A stretch of DNA of 64,000 nucleotides from positions 124,001 through 188,000 of the forward strand of contig NZ_CP107880.1 of the NCBI RefSeq assembly GCF_036013745.1, in the 5' to 3' direction. This stretch comes from Streptomyces sp. NBC_00483 (GTDB lineage: Bacteria; Actinomycetota; Actinomycetes; Streptomycetales; Streptomycetaceae). A program made the translations under genes and the position numbers. The notes beneath the pieces were generated by a model, which was not told the DNA's origin, searched no databases, and saw only the letters and a program-made list of their open reading frames with translations. Below, piece by piece: positions 15,734 to 24,766 of this stretch (the first letter of the stretch is position 1; each line of letters opens with the position of its first letter).

Positions 15734-15764
15734 GGCCCGTCCCGAGGCATACGCCCGACGGGCC
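15734..15764 (+). promoter_or_regulatory. hairpin between the two ABC-F genes
   Basis: GGCCCGTC (15734-15741) pairs with GACGGGCC (15757-15764) in the 81-base gap between the ABC-F genes. It may weaken read-through or act as a translational control for the second gene, which has a poor ribosome site. Confidence 0.45.
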
Positions 15765-15795
15765 CCAAGGGCTCACGTCGAACGGAACACACCTC

Positions 15796-17439
15796 ATGCC
15801 CCAACCCGCCCTCATCGCCCACGACCTGACCCGCACCCTCGGCACCCGCCGCGTCCTCGACGGTGTGTCGCTCACCGCCGCTCCCGGTCGCCGCATCGGC
15901 CTGATCGGCGAGAACGGGGTCGGCAAGTCGACCCTGCTGCGCCTTCTCGCCGGCGACGACACCCCCGACTCGGGCAGCGTCGTCCGGCCGCCCGACCTCG
16001 GCTTCCTCGAGCAGGAGGCGCCGTACGACGTCACGACGACGATCACGGACGTGCTGGACGACGCGCTGCGCGAGACCCGGGCCGAACTCGCCGAGCTCGA
16101 CCGGCTCGGCGATCAGCTCGCCAGGACTCCGGAGGACTCCGACACCTACGCCGAACTGCTCGACACCTATGGGCAGTTGCTCGAGCGCGCCCGGGAGCAC
16201 GAGGCATGGGAAGCGGACCGGCGCGCCGAGATCACCCTCGCCGGTCTCGGCCTCGGGACGTTCGCGCACACCCGCACCCTGGGTTCGCTCTCCGGCGGCC
16301 AGCGCGGACGGCTCGCCCTGGCCGCGCTGCTCGTACGCCGTCCCACCGCGCTGCTGCTCGACGAGCCGACGAACCATCTCGACGACGACGCCGCGCTGTT
16401 CGTCGAGGAACAGGTGCGGGCGCTGCCCGGCGTGGTCGTCCTCGCCAGCCACGACCGGGCGTTCCTCGACGCCGTCTGCACGGACCTCGTCGACCTCGAT
16501 CCGGCGGTGGACGGCCCCGTGCGGTTCGGCGGCAACTACAGCGCCTACCGCGCGGAGAAGCGGGCCGAGCGGGAGCGGTGGGAGCGGCGATTCGCCGAGG
16601 AGCAGGAGGAGTTGGCAGCGCTGCGGCACTCGGCCGGTGTCTCGGCGCGCCGCGTCGCCCCCGACCGCGGGCCGCGCGACAACGAGAAGATGGGCTACGG
16701 CAAGCGCGCCAACCGGGTGCAGAGCCAGATCTCGCGCCGGGTCCGCAATGCCACCCGCCGCCTCGAGGAACTGGAGCGCACGCAGGTCGCCGCGCCCCCG
16801 CCGCCGCTGCGCTTCCGGCCCGACCGCCTCGCCGACATGTCCGCCGAAGACATGTCGGTCGAGGACATCGACGCACCGCTCGTGTCCCTGCGGGCGGTCG
16901 AGGTCCCCGGGCGGCTGACCCTGGACCTGCTCGACGTGACACCCGAGGACCGCCTGCTGGTCACCGGCGCCAACGGCACAGGAAAGTCGACCCTGTTGGC
17001 GGTCCTCGCCGGGCAGTTGACGGCGCGGGGCGGCACACATCGACGCCCGGGCCTGTCGGTGGGGCTGCTCGCGCAGGACTCCGTGTTCGCGCGGCCCGAG
17101 CGCACCGCCCGGGACACGTACGCGCAGGAACTCGGGTTCGCGCAGGCCGAGACGAGGCCGCTGGCCGGGCTCGGGCTGCTGCGCACGGCCGACCTCGACC
17201 AGCCCGTGGGCCAGCTGTCGGTCGGCCAGCGGCGCCGGCTCGCGCTCGCGCTGCTCGTGGCGAACCCGCCGGAGCTGCTGCTGCTCGACGAGCCGACGAA
17301 CCATCTGTCCCCCACGCTGTGCGACGAGTTGGAGGACGCGCTGGGCGCGGGCCCCGGCGCCATCGTCGTCGCCTGCCACGACCGCTGGCTGCGCGAGCGC
17401 TGGAAGGGCCGCGAGATCCGGCTCTCCCGCGAGGGGTGA
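15796..17439 (+). CDS. ABC-F family ATP-binding protein, second copy, macrolide-resistance-like
   Basis: A 547-residue protein with two ATPase domains. Domain 1 has GENGVGKST, LSGGQRGRLALA and LLLDEPTNHLDDD. Domain 2 has GANGTGKST, an altered signature LSVGQRRRLALALLV, and LLLDEPTNHLSPTL with ACHDRW in place of the usual SHD. The degenerate second signature, Ser-Val-Gly-Gln, is also found as I recall in actinomycete antibiotic-resistance ABC-F proteins such as the macrolide self-resistance group. The middle linker contains GYGKRANRVQSQISRRVRNA, a basic helix suited to ribosome contact. I chose ATG 15796; an upstream in-frame GTG at 15724 is possible but would add an unlikely N-terminus. Confidence 0.88.
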   Translation: MPQPALIAHDLTRTLGTRRVLDGVSLTAAPGRRIGLIGENGVGKSTLLRLLAGDDTPDSGSVVRPPDLGFLEQEAPYDVTTTITDVLDDALRETRAELAELDRLGDQLARTPEDSDTYAELLDTYGQLLERAREHEAWEADRRAEITLAGLGLGTFAHTRTLGSLSGGQRGRLALAALLVRRPTALLLDEPTNHLDDDAALFVEEQVRALPGVVVLASHDRAFLDAVCTDLVDLDPAVDGPVRFGGNYSAYRAEKRAERERWERRFAEEQEELAALRHSAGVSARRVAPDRGPRDNEKMGYGKRANRVQSQISRRVRNATRRLEELERTQVAAPPPPLRFRPDRLADMSAEDMSVEDIDAPLVSLRAVEVPGRLTLDLLDVTPEDRLLVTGANGTGKSTLLAVLAGQLTARGGTHRRPGLSVGLLAQDSVFARPERTARDTYAQELGFAQAETRPLAGLGLLRTADLDQPVGQLSVGQRRRLALALLVANPPELLLLDEPTNHLSPTLCDELEDALGAGPGAIVVACHDRWLRERWKGREIRLSREG

Positions 17440-17448
17440 GCGCGCGAC

Positions 17449-18183
17449 CTACCAGCGGTTCCGGTGCAGCACCTCCTCGACCGGCCTGCGGCGCACCGGG
17501 CCGAAGCGGCCGAGCGGCCATCCGACCGGGATGGCCGCGAACGTCCGCATGTCGTCGGGGATGCCGAGCGCGGCCTTCCACTCGTCCTCCAGCATCAGGT
17601 GCCAGATGGTGATGTTGGCGGCGAGACCGAGGCCGCGCGCGGCGAGCAGCAGGTTCTGTACGCCGGGGTAGACGCAGGAGCCCTCCGCGAGTGCGGCGAA
17701 GCGCTCCTGCGTGCTCGCCAGCGCGGCGGCCGCCGTGGGGCCGAGCGCGGTGACCGAGGCCTGCAGGCCCTCCTCGTCGACGCGGGACGGCGGGAACTGG
17801 TAGCAGGGGATGACGAGCGCCGGTGTCTCGGCGAAGTGGTCGCGCTGGTACTCGATGGCTGCGACCATGCGCCCGTACGCCGCTTCGTCCATGCCCTCGG
17901 GCGCGTGCTTGCCGGTGGTCGCCAGATAGGCGTCCACACAACGTGTCCACAAAGGTGCCAGTTCCGCCATAACTGCCGGGTCGGTGACCACGACGTACTC
18001 GTAGCGCTGCATATTGCCGCCACTGGGCCCCCACACGGCTGCCTGAATCAGCCTTTCCAGCAGCTCGTCGGAAATTGGTTCCGGGCGCAGCCGGCGCATG
18101 GCGCGCATCGTGGCCATGGTGCCGAACAGGCTTGCGTCGTCGGCGATTTGGGGTGTCTCGGTGTCTGTGGTGACTTGATTCAT
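17449..18183 (-). CDS. nitroreductase family protein
   Basis: A 244-residue flavoprotein. The N-terminal FMN motif RAMRRLRPEPISDELLERL (27-45), followed by AAVWGPSGGNMQ, is typical, as is the C-terminal IPVGWPLGRFGPVRRRPVEEV. Nitroreductases use FMN and NAD(P)H to reduce nitro groups, quinones or to dehydrogenate substrates. It is convergent with the second ABC-F gene with only 9 bases between stops. I use the internal Met at 18183; the upstream in-frame ATG at 18237 is less likely, since the family usually starts close to the first helix. Confidence 0.85.
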   Translation of the reverse strand: MNQVTTDTETPQIADDASLFGTMATMRAMRRLRPEPISDELLERLIQAAVWGPSGGNMQRYEYVVVTDPAVMAELAPLWTRCVDAYLATTGKHAPEGMDEAAYGRMVAAIEYQRDHFAETPALVIPCYQFPPSRVDEEGLQASVTALGPTAAAALASTQERFAALAEGSCVYPGVQNLLLAARGLGLAANITIWHLMLEDEWKAALGIPDDMRTFAAIPVGWPLGRFGPVRRRPVEEVLHRNRW

Positions 18184-18356
18184 GATCGCGAGTCTAGGGG
18201 TGTCATTCACGCCAAAACACCCCCATCTTTCGCCCATCCTTCGAGCCGAAACACTCAGTTAACCCACGAGCCACCTTTGCAGAGTTAACCTGGCTCTTGA
18301 CCAGCAGTTGACCGTACGTTGGCGATCTCTTGGTGAGAGATGCGCGAGGGGGGAAC

Positions 18357-18716
18357 ATGTCCCGAGGTGGGAGGAAGCGCACGACGATGGCCTTTGTCAT
18401 CGCCCTGCTGCTGTCGCTTCCCCTGCTCGCGTCCGGACATTCGTTCGCGTCCGCACATACCTCGGTCGCGACGCCCGCCGACACGAAGGCCTGTCACGGC
18501 GACGGGACGGAGCCCCAGGGGCCCGCCGAAGCGGTCCGCACCCGCGACCGTCATCGCACGGCGTCGGGCTCGAGCCAACTGCCCTGCCCCTGCGCCGAGT
18601 CACCCGTGCCGGACGTCACCTCCGCGTCGGCGACCGCGCCGCACGCCTCGTACGCCCGCCCGGACAGATCCATCGACGAGCTGACAGCGGCGTCCCTTCA
18701 GATCTTCCGCTGCTGA
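18357..18716 (+). CDS. small secreted protein
   Basis: A 119-residue protein with a basic N-terminus (MSRGGRKR) and a hydrophobic stretch TMAFVIALLLSLPLLASG, then likely cleavage near SFASAHT. The mature part is low in structure and rich in Ala, Ser and Pro, with cysteines at KACHGD, LPCPCAES and the very last residue (IFRC). No known domain is visible. The GAGGGGGG ribosome site supports the start. It lies 77 bases before carbonic anhydrase on the same strand and may be co-transcribed with it. Confidence 0.65.
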   Translation: MSRGGRKRTTMAFVIALLLSLPLLASGHSFASAHTSVATPADTKACHGDGTEPQGPAEAVRTRDRHRTASGSSQLPCPCAESPVPDVTSASATAPHASYARPDRSIDELTAASLQIFRC

Positions 18717-18793
18717 TTCCCGACAGTTGCCGTTCCCACCTGTCCTGCCCGTCCGACGCGCCCCTGCCGGCGCGCCAGGAGGAATCACCACAC

Positions 18794-19375
18794 ATGCAGC
18801 CCCTCATCGACAACGCCCGCACGTTTGGCCAGCGCCCTGAGGAGTTCGCCAGTCACGCCGACGGCCAGTCCCCGCAGGTCCTCTTCATCACCTGCTCCGA
18901 CTCTCGCGTCGTGCCGGCCCTGATCACGGGCGCGCGCCCCGGTGAGCTCTTCGAGCTCCGCACCGCGGGCAACATCGTGCCCCCGTACGCCGGCGGCACC
19001 CCCTGCGGGGAGACCGCCACCATCGAATACGCCGTGGAAGTCCTCGGCGTCCAGGACATCGTCGTGTGCGGGCACTCGCACTGCGGGGCGGTCGGCGCGC
19101 TGGTGCGCGGCGACGACCTCGAGGCCGTGCCCGCCGTCCGGGACTGGCTCGCGCACGCCGCGGACGAGCCCGGAGGCTGCGACCCGGCCGACGTCACGGT
19201 CTCCTCGGCCGTCCAACAGCACGTCCTCGCCCAGCTGCTGCGGCTGCGCTCCTACCCGTGTGTGGAGCGCCGGCTCGCCGACGGCCGCCTCACGCTGCGC
19301 GGCTGGTACTACGAGGTGCACACCGGCGGCGTCCGCGACCACCGTGTCGACACCGACACGTTCGAGACTCTGTGA
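18794..19375 (+). CDS. beta-carbonic anhydrase
   Basis: A 193-residue enzyme that interconverts carbon dioxide and bicarbonate. Zinc ligands are Cys34 (TCSDSRV, with the Asp36-Arg38 dyad), His94 and Cys97 (CGHSHCGA). The ending FETL and size are normal. An AGGAGG-like site lies upstream. The next gene, 8 bases downstream, is a SulP transporter, and this pairing is well known for bicarbonate uptake. Together they would trap inorganic carbon for carboxylases during fast growth. Confidence 0.93.
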   Translation: MQPLIDNARTFGQRPEEFASHADGQSPQVLFITCSDSRVVPALITGARPGELFELRTAGNIVPPYAGGTPCGETATIEYAVEVLGVQDIVVCGHSHCGAVGALVRGDDLEAVPAVRDWLAHAADEPGGCDPADVTVSSAVQQHVLAQLLRLRSYPCVERRLADGRLTLRGWYYEVHTGGVRDHRVDTDTFETL

Positions 19376-19383
19376 GCGCCACC

Positions 19384-20865
19384 ATGACTGAAACCACCCC
19401 CCACACCCCAACCCCCAAGTTCCCGCATCTCAAGGCGGACTTCACCGCCTCGCTCGTCGTGTTCCTCGTGGCACTTCCGCTGTGCGTCGGCGTGGCCGTC
19501 GCCTCCGGTGTGCCCGCGGAACTCGGCCTGATCACCGGCATCGTCGGCGGCATCGTCACCGGCCTGATGCGCGGCAGCAGTCTCCAAGTGTCGGGCCCGG
19601 CAGCCGGGTTGACCGTCCTCGTGTACGAAGCGGTGCAGGAGTTCGGCCTTCCGATACTCGGTGTCATCGTCCTGGCGACCGGCGTGCTCCAGATCGCCAT
19701 GGGCGCTCTGAAGGTGGGCCGGTACTTCCGGGCCATCTCGGTCTCGGTCGTCGAGGGCATGCTCGCGGGCATCGGCCTGGTCCTGATCGCGGGCCAGATG
19801 TACTCGGTCCTCGACGCCAAGGCCCCGGAGTCGGGGCTCGGCAAGATAGCCGGGCTGCCGGAAGCCTTCATCGACACGCTCGGCAGCACCCGGGCTCTGG
19901 CCTCGCTCGCCCTCGGCGCCGGTACCGTCCTGATCCTGGTGTTCTGGAAGTACATGCCGCGCAAGGCGCGCGTCGTTCCGGGACCGCTCGCCGCGGTGGG
20001 CCTGGCGATGCTGGCGGCGTTCGTGTTCAACGCGCCCGTCGCCATGGTCGAGGTCAACGGCCTGATCGGTTCGATCCAGCCGCCGCCCCTCGGCTCGTTC
20101 GGCGAGCTCGCCACCGTCGGTGTGCTCGGCACGATCGTGGCGTTCACCCTGATCGCGTCCGCCGAGTCACTGTTCAGCGCGGCCGCCGTGGACCGGATGC
20201 ACGACGGTCCGCGCACCCAGTACGACAAGGAACTGCTCGCGCAGGGCGCGGGCAACGCGGTGTGCGGCGTGCTCGGCGCGCTGCCGATGACCGCGGTGAT
20301 CGTGCGCAGCTCGGCCAATGTGCAGGCGGGCGCCAAGACGAAGGCGTCGCGGGTCATGCACGGCGTCTGGCTGCTGCTGTTCGCGGCGCTGCTGCCGGCG
20401 CTGCTCGCCTACATCCCGATCCCGGCCCTCGCGGGCGTGCTGGTGCACGCCGGGGCGAAGCTGGTGCCCGTACGGGCCCTGGTGAAGCTCTGGCGCGACC
20501 ATCGCGGTGAGGCGCTGATCCTGGTCGTCACCGCGGTGTCGATCGTGGCGATCAGCATGTTCGAGGGCGTGCTCATCGGCCTCGCCCTGTCGGTCATCAA
20601 GACCGCCTGGGACGCCTCGCACGTCAAGCTGGAGGTCATAGACAAGGGAGCGGGCCCGATCCAGGCACACCTGACGGGTAACGCGACCTTCCTGAAGCTG
20701 CCGAAGATCCTCGACAGCCTGGAGGCGCTCCCGCAGGACCGTCCGGTCGAACTGAACCTGAGCGGGGTCCACCACCTGGACCACGCGTGCCGCACGGCTC
20801 TGGAGAACTGGGCCGAACGGCACAGCTCCGCGGAGACGGAGCCGGTGAAGGTCACCTCGGCCTGA
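19384..20865 (+). CDS. SulP family anion transporter (likely bicarbonate)
   Basis: A 493-residue membrane protein with about eleven spans and a C-terminal STAS-like domain from about 415. The SulP repeats are clear: FTASLVVFLVALPLCVGVAVASG (early span), the QVSGPAAGLTVLV anion-site segment and FTLIASAESLFSAAAVDRM. The STAS region includes AHLTGNATFLKLPKILDSL and LNLSGVHHLDHACRTALENW. The partner carbonic anhydrase is directly upstream. A strong terminator hairpin follows. Confidence 0.92.
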   Translation: MTETTPHTPTPKFPHLKADFTASLVVFLVALPLCVGVAVASGVPAELGLITGIVGGIVTGLMRGSSLQVSGPAAGLTVLVYEAVQEFGLPILGVIVLATGVLQIAMGALKVGRYFRAISVSVVEGMLAGIGLVLIAGQMYSVLDAKAPESGLGKIAGLPEAFIDTLGSTRALASLALGAGTVLILVFWKYMPRKARVVPGPLAAVGLAMLAAFVFNAPVAMVEVNGLIGSIQPPPLGSFGELATVGVLGTIVAFTLIASAESLFSAAAVDRMHDGPRTQYDKELLAQGAGNAVCGVLGALPMTAVIVRSSANVQAGAKTKASRVMHGVWLLLFAALLPALLAYIPIPALAGVLVHAGAKLVPVRALVKLWRDHRGEALILVVTAVSIVAISMFEGVLIGLALSVIKTAWDASHVKLEVIDKGAGPIQAHLTGNATFLKLPKILDSLEALPQDRPVELNLSGVHHLDHACRTALENWAERHSSAETEPVKVTSA

Positions 20866-20882
20866 TCCAATTCAGACGCATC

Positions 20883-20919
20883 GGCCCCGACTCCCGTGTT
20901 CCGCACGGGAGTCGGGGCC
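20883..20919. terminator. strong bidirectional terminator
   Basis: Perfect 16-base arms (20883-20898 and 20904-20919) with loop TTCCG lie between the convergent SulP and Rid genes. Confidence 0.9.
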
Positions 20920-20929
20920 TTCGCGTGTC

Positions 20930-21337
20930 TCAGTCGACCACCGCGGCGACCGCCTCGACCTCGACGAGCTGGTCGGCGTAGCCGAGCACGGTGACACCCA
21001 TCAAGGTGCTGGGTACGTCGTGGTCGCCCAAGGCGTCACGCACCACTTCCCAGGCCTTGACCAGGTCCTCCTGCCGCGTCGACGCGACGAGGACGCGGGT
21101 GCTGATGACGTCCTCGAGACCGGCGCCGGCCGCGTCGAGGGCGAGGCGCATGTTCGCGACACACTGGGCCGCCTGACCGGCGAAGTCGCCGACCGCGACG
21201 GTCGAGCCGTCCTTGTCCAACGGGCAGGAACCCGCGAGGAAGACGAGCCGCGCCTCGGCCGGCGCGGTGGCCGCGTAGGCGTACTCCGCGACATCGGAGA
21301 GGGCGTCGGAGCGGATCAGGGTGACGGCACGGGGCAC
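20930..21337 (-). CDS. Rid family (YjgF/RidA-like) protein lacking the key arginine
   Basis: A 135-residue Rid-fold protein. The family ending LVEVEAVAAVVD and the block GDFAGQAAQCVANMRLALDAAGAG match. RidA enzymes hydrolyse reactive enamine/imine intermediates with an arginine just before the last strand. Here the corresponding segment is VPSTLMGVTVLGYADQ, with no Arg, so imine deaminase activity is doubtful. It is more likely one of the Rid subgroups of unknown function. It is monocistronic, facing a terminator. Confidence 0.85.
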   Translation of the reverse strand: MPRAVTLIRSDALSDVAEYAYAATAPAEARLVFLAGSCPLDKDGSTVAVGDFAGQAAQCVANMRLALDAAGAGLEDVISTRVLVASTRQEDLVKAWEVVRDALGDHDVPSTLMGVTVLGYADQLVEVEAVAAVVD

Positions 21338-21396
21338 GGGGTTCCCTTCGGACGGGTGCGGTGGTCGTCATCGTGCCACGGCACCCGCCCGTACGG

Positions 21397-22734
21397 TCAG
21401 CGCTGCGCGGGGAGTTCGCCACAGGTGGACGTGGCCGGCTCTCCCGAGAGGCGGTCGGTGAGCCAGTTGATGGCCGGTCCCTGGTCGGTGAGCAGCGGGG
21501 CGAAGTGGTTGATCAGGGCGCGGCCGACGTCCGGGATGTTCACCGCCTTGTACGTGACCTGGGCACCGCGGCCGCACCAGTCGACGGCCAACTGGCGTGC
21601 CTGGCCGTGCGGGACGAGGTTGTCGCTCACACCCGTGGCGACGCGCACCGGGCTCTGCGGCTCGATGGTGCCGATGCGCTGCTGGGCGAGGAACTCCTGG
21701 AGGCGCGGTTCGGCCTTGATGATGTCCTCGAGGCTCTCGCCGTCCTTCGTCCAGGTCGAACTCTTCTGGGACGAGTAGCCGAGGATGGCGTCGCCGACGC
21801 ACGCCGTGGAGAGGTCCTTCAGGGCGGCCCGACCCTTGTCGTTCAGGTGCTTGTCGGCGATCGCCCGAAGCTCCGGGTCGGACTGCAGGAACCCGTTGAG
21901 CGACCAGCCGAGCGCCCCGACGAGGTCGGTGCCGTCGATGGCCTTGGTCGTCTCGGTCAGGTCGGCCGGCGGCGCCCCCGCGTACGTTCCGGAGAGCGTG
22001 ACATCCGGTGCGTAGGTCGGCTGGAGTTCGGCGGCAGCGGCGGTGGCGCCGCCGCCCTGGCTGTAGCCGAAGAGACCGACCCGCGAACCGCTGGTGACGG
22101 TGGCGTCCTTGAGGGCGCGGGCGGCCCGCACGGCGTCGAGCACCGCGTGGGCCTCGTCCTGCCGGTTCACATAGGTGTGCAGGCGGTCGGTGGCGCCCAG
22201 GCCGATGTAGTCGGTGACGACGACGGCGACGCCCTTGGCGAGGAGCCGGTAGATCGCCAGGTCCTCGTAACCGGCCACCAGCGTCTGCCCGTTGAACACG
22301 ATCGGGTGCTCGAGCCCCATCGACGCGGCGCACTGGTCGCCCTGCCCCTGCGTGCCGGGGGCGAGCGCGACGAGCGGACGAGGCCCGGAGCCGCGCCACT
22401 TGGCGCTGGGCTCGATGTACGCGCCCGTGGACGCCGCGGGCTTCCCGTTGGAGTCGGTGGTCTTGTACATGATGCGGGTCGCCTTGCCGGGCAGCGGTCC
22501 GTGCAGGCCGGGCAGGCTGAGGGCGAGCGGGAGGCCCTCGCTGCGCATCAACGTTCCGTTGGCGGCGGGCAGTTCGGCCGGCGGGTTGTAGAAGGCAGGG
22601 ATCGTGACACCGCGCGAGACGGTGTCGCCGGAGGCGTCCGATCCGGTGGCCGCCGCGGCGGGCACGGCCTGGGCGCCGACACACGCGGCGACGGTGACGG
22701 CAGCGGCCAGCAGGCGGGTGGGAGCGGTGGGCAT
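21397..22734 (-). CDS. secreted lipase / triacylglycerol lipase-like alpha/beta hydrolase
   Basis: A 445-residue exported protein. The signal peptide MPTAPTRLLAAAVTVAACVGAQAVPAAAA-type (cleavage near residue 29) is followed by a secretory lipase (LIP) domain. The nucleophile elbow is GYSQGG, with a downstream GVSDNLVPHGQA acid/His region and an ending HFAPLLTDQGPAINWL typical of the family. Cysteines CAASMG, TACVGD, DWCGRG and STCGEL likely form disulphides. GGAGG lies 7 bases before the ATG 22734, so the longer frame is excluded. Confidence 0.88.
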   Translation of the reverse strand: MPTAPTRLLAAAVTVAACVGAQAVPAAAATGSDASGDTVSRGVTIPAFYNPPAELPAANGTLMRSEGLPLALSLPGLHGPLPGKATRIMYKTTDSNGKPAASTGAYIEPSAKWRGSGPRPLVALAPGTQGQGDQCAASMGLEHPIVFNGQTLVAGYEDLAIYRLLAKGVAVVVTDYIGLGATDRLHTYVNRQDEAHAVLDAVRAARALKDATVTSGSRVGLFGYSQGGGATAAAAELQPTYAPDVTLSGTYAGAPPADLTETTKAIDGTDLVGALGWSLNGFLQSDPELRAIADKHLNDKGRAALKDLSTACVGDAILGYSSQKSSTWTKDGESLEDIIKAEPRLQEFLAQQRIGTIEPQSPVRVATGVSDNLVPHGQARQLAVDWCGRGAQVTYKAVNIPDVGRALINHFAPLLTDQGPAINWLTDRLSGEPATSTCGELPAQR

Positions 22735-22912
22735 GGCGAACCTCCGGTCTACGGGCGGGGGTCGACCCCCCGCCTGGCGGCTGTCGGCCGGAACATCGGG
22801 CAGGCCGACGGCGCGTTCGGAGCGGTCGTCCCACCGCCACCACACGCCTTGCCGGACGCTATCCAGAACACCGTTACCGCGAGTAGCACCGGGAAGGTTA
22901 CGGTTCAGTAAC

Positions 22913-23767
22913 TTACGGCTGCACCGCGAGCCCGAGGAGGTCGCTCACCGTGCGGACGACACCGTTCTCGGTGTTGGCCGGGGCGCGCAGCCGGGCGCGG
23001 TCGAGGACGTCGGGGTGGGCGTTGGCCATGGCGTAGGACCAGTCGGCGGTGTCCAGCATCTCCAGGTCGTTGCGGTAGTCGCCGAACACCACGGTCTGCG
23101 CGGGCGTGACGCCCAGGGCGTCCTGGAGCCTGCGGACGGCGGCGCCCTTGTTCGCGGCCGGGTTCATGACGTCGATCCAGTGCCGGCTGGAGACGACGAC
23201 CTGGTGCGAGTCGGTGAGCGGGGCGAGGAGCGGGGCGGTGGTGTCCTGCGCGTTGCCGAAGTCGAAGAGCGCGACCTTGACGAACTCGTCCTCGACGGCG
23301 GTGGCGTCGGCGACGATCTCGTGGGCGGCGTAGTACTTGCGGACCTGCTCCATGAACGCCTCGTCGGAGCGCTCCACGTAGGCGGACCGCTTCCCGCAGA
23401 CGACGACGCCCGCGTCGGCCCCGCCCTCGTCGACGAGAGCGCGCACCGCCTTGACGATCCACTCGACGACGGCCGGCTCCAGCGGATCGGAGCTGATCTC
23501 GGCGCCGCCGCGCACGACGTAGGCGCCGTTCTCCGCGACGTAGACCATGCCGCCGTCGTCCACGGCGTCGAACTGGGCGGCGAGCGTGGCGTACTGCCGG
23601 CCGCTGGCGGGGCAGAAGGCGATGCCTCGGCGGTTCATTTCGGCCAAGAGCGGCCAGAGGGAATCCGGGATCTTCCCGTCGCCGTCCAGGAGCGTGCCGT
23701 CCATGTCGGTGACGACCAGGCGGATGTCGGGCGGGGTGGCGGCGGTCGCCTGGTGCTGGGTGTTCAC
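22913..23767 (-). CDS. Cof-type HAD family hydrolase
   Basis: A 284-residue HAD phosphatase of the Cof (IIB) class. Motif I is VVTDMDGTLLDGDGKI (18-33), motif III includes NKGAAVRRLQDALGV (206-220) and motif IV is FGDYRNDLEML (228-238). These enzymes remove phosphate from sugar phosphates or flavin and pyridoxal phosphates. I use GTG 23767, which has an AGGA site; the long upstream open frame overlaps another gene. It is divergent from the alpha/beta hydrolase gene. Confidence 0.88.
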   Translation of the reverse strand: MNTQHQATAATPPDIRLVVTDMDGTLLDGDGKIPDSLWPLLAEMNRRGIAFCPASGRQYATLAAQFDAVDDGGMVYVAENGAYVVRGGAEISSDPLEPAVVEWIVKAVRALVDEGGADAGVVVCGKRSAYVERSDEAFMEQVRKYYAAHEIVADATAVEDEFVKVALFDFGNAQDTTAPLLAPLTDSHQVVVSSRHWIDVMNPAANKGAAVRRLQDALGVTPAQTVVFGDYRNDLEMLDTADWSYAMANAHPDVLDRARLRAPANTENGVVRTVSDLLGLAVQP

Positions 23768-23944
23768 GGTGGTTCCTGGTTCGGTGGTGCGGGCTGCGGG
23801 CCACGGGGCGAGGACGCAGCACCACCAGTCTAGAAGGGCCGTCCCGGCCGCTCTGACCGGCCAACACTCTTGATCATGCCCACGCCCGCGCCGTACGGTT
23901 CCGGCACTCACCCCGCGCGGGTCCGACCCAACCTGGAGCACTCC

Positions 23945-24757
23945 ATGCCCCGATTCACGCAGGACGGCACCGTTTTGCGGTACGACGACCTCGGTCCCGC
24001 GGACGGTGTCGCGATCGTGCTGATCCACGGGCATCCGTTCAACCGGACCCTGTGGGCCACTCAGGCCGACGCGCTCACGGCGGCCGGGTACCGGGTGCTC
24101 CTGCCCGATCTGCGCGGGTACGGCGAGAGCGATGTCACTCCGGGGCAGGTGCTGCTCTCGCGCTTCGCGGACGACGTCGTCGCGCTCCTGGACGAGCTGG
24201 ACATCGACACCGCCGTGGTCGGTGGTGTGTCCATGGGCGGCCAGATCGCCATGGAGTTCCACCTGCGGCACCCGGACCGCACCCGCGCGCTCGTCCTGTC
24301 CGACACCTCGGCGCCGCCCGAGACCCCCGAGGGCAAGGTCCACCGCAACCGGCTCGCGGTGCGGCTGCTCGCCGAGGGCATGAGCGCGTACGCGGACGAG
24401 GTCATCGACAAGATGCTCGCGCGGTACAACGTGGCCGCGCTGCCGGAGGTCGCCGCGCATGTCCTCGGCATGATGCAGGTCACCGACCCGCGCGGGGCCG
24501 CGGCGGCGCTGCGCGGGCGGGCCGAGCGCCCCGACTACCGCGACAGCCTCGCGGCGGCCCGGGTTCCCGCGCTCGTCGTGGTCGGCGCGGACGACGCGTA
24601 CACGCCGGTCCCGGACTCCGAGGAGATCGTGAAGCTGGTGCCGGACTCGCTGCTGCGGGTGATCGACGGGGCCGGGCATCTGCCGGGCGTCGAGCAGCCC
24701 GAGCTGTTCAACTCCGTACTCCTGGACTTCCTCCGCGACCGCTGTCCGACCGGGTAG
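23945..24757 (+). CDS. alpha/beta hydrolase
   Basis: A 270-residue cytoplasmic hydrolase. The oxyanion motif is IHGHPFNRTLW (28-38), the nucleophile elbow GVSMGGQ (about 99-105), an acid Asp in VVVGADDAYTPVP and a His in IDGAGHLPGVEQP. It resembles 3-oxoadipate enol-lactonase and related esterases, which fits the aromatic catabolism genes that follow, although this is only a resemblance. The start is ATG 23945. The IclR gene follows after 9 bases. Confidence 0.85.
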   Translation: MPRFTQDGTVLRYDDLGPADGVAIVLIHGHPFNRTLWATQADALTAAGYRVLLPDLRGYGESDVTPGQVLLSRFADDVVALLDELDIDTAVVGGVSMGGQIAMEFHLRHPDRTRALVLSDTSAPPETPEGKVHRNRLAVRLLAEGMSAYADEVIDKMLARYNVAALPEVAAHVLGMMQVTDPRGAAAALRGRAERPDYRDSLAAARVPALVVVGADDAYTPVPDSEEIVKLVPDSLLRVIDGAGHLPGVEQPELFNSVLLDFLRDRCPTG

Positions 24758-24766
24758 GGCGGGATC

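Noticed and set aside
15724..15795. GTG 15724 as start of the second ABC-F gene
   Set aside because: It would add 24 residues with no match to the family N-terminus and includes the hairpin; kept only as a remote alternative.
14008..17379. Open frame of 1123 codons on the minus strand
   Set aside because: It is antisense to both ABC-F genes, whose motifs are complete. The composition is unnatural.
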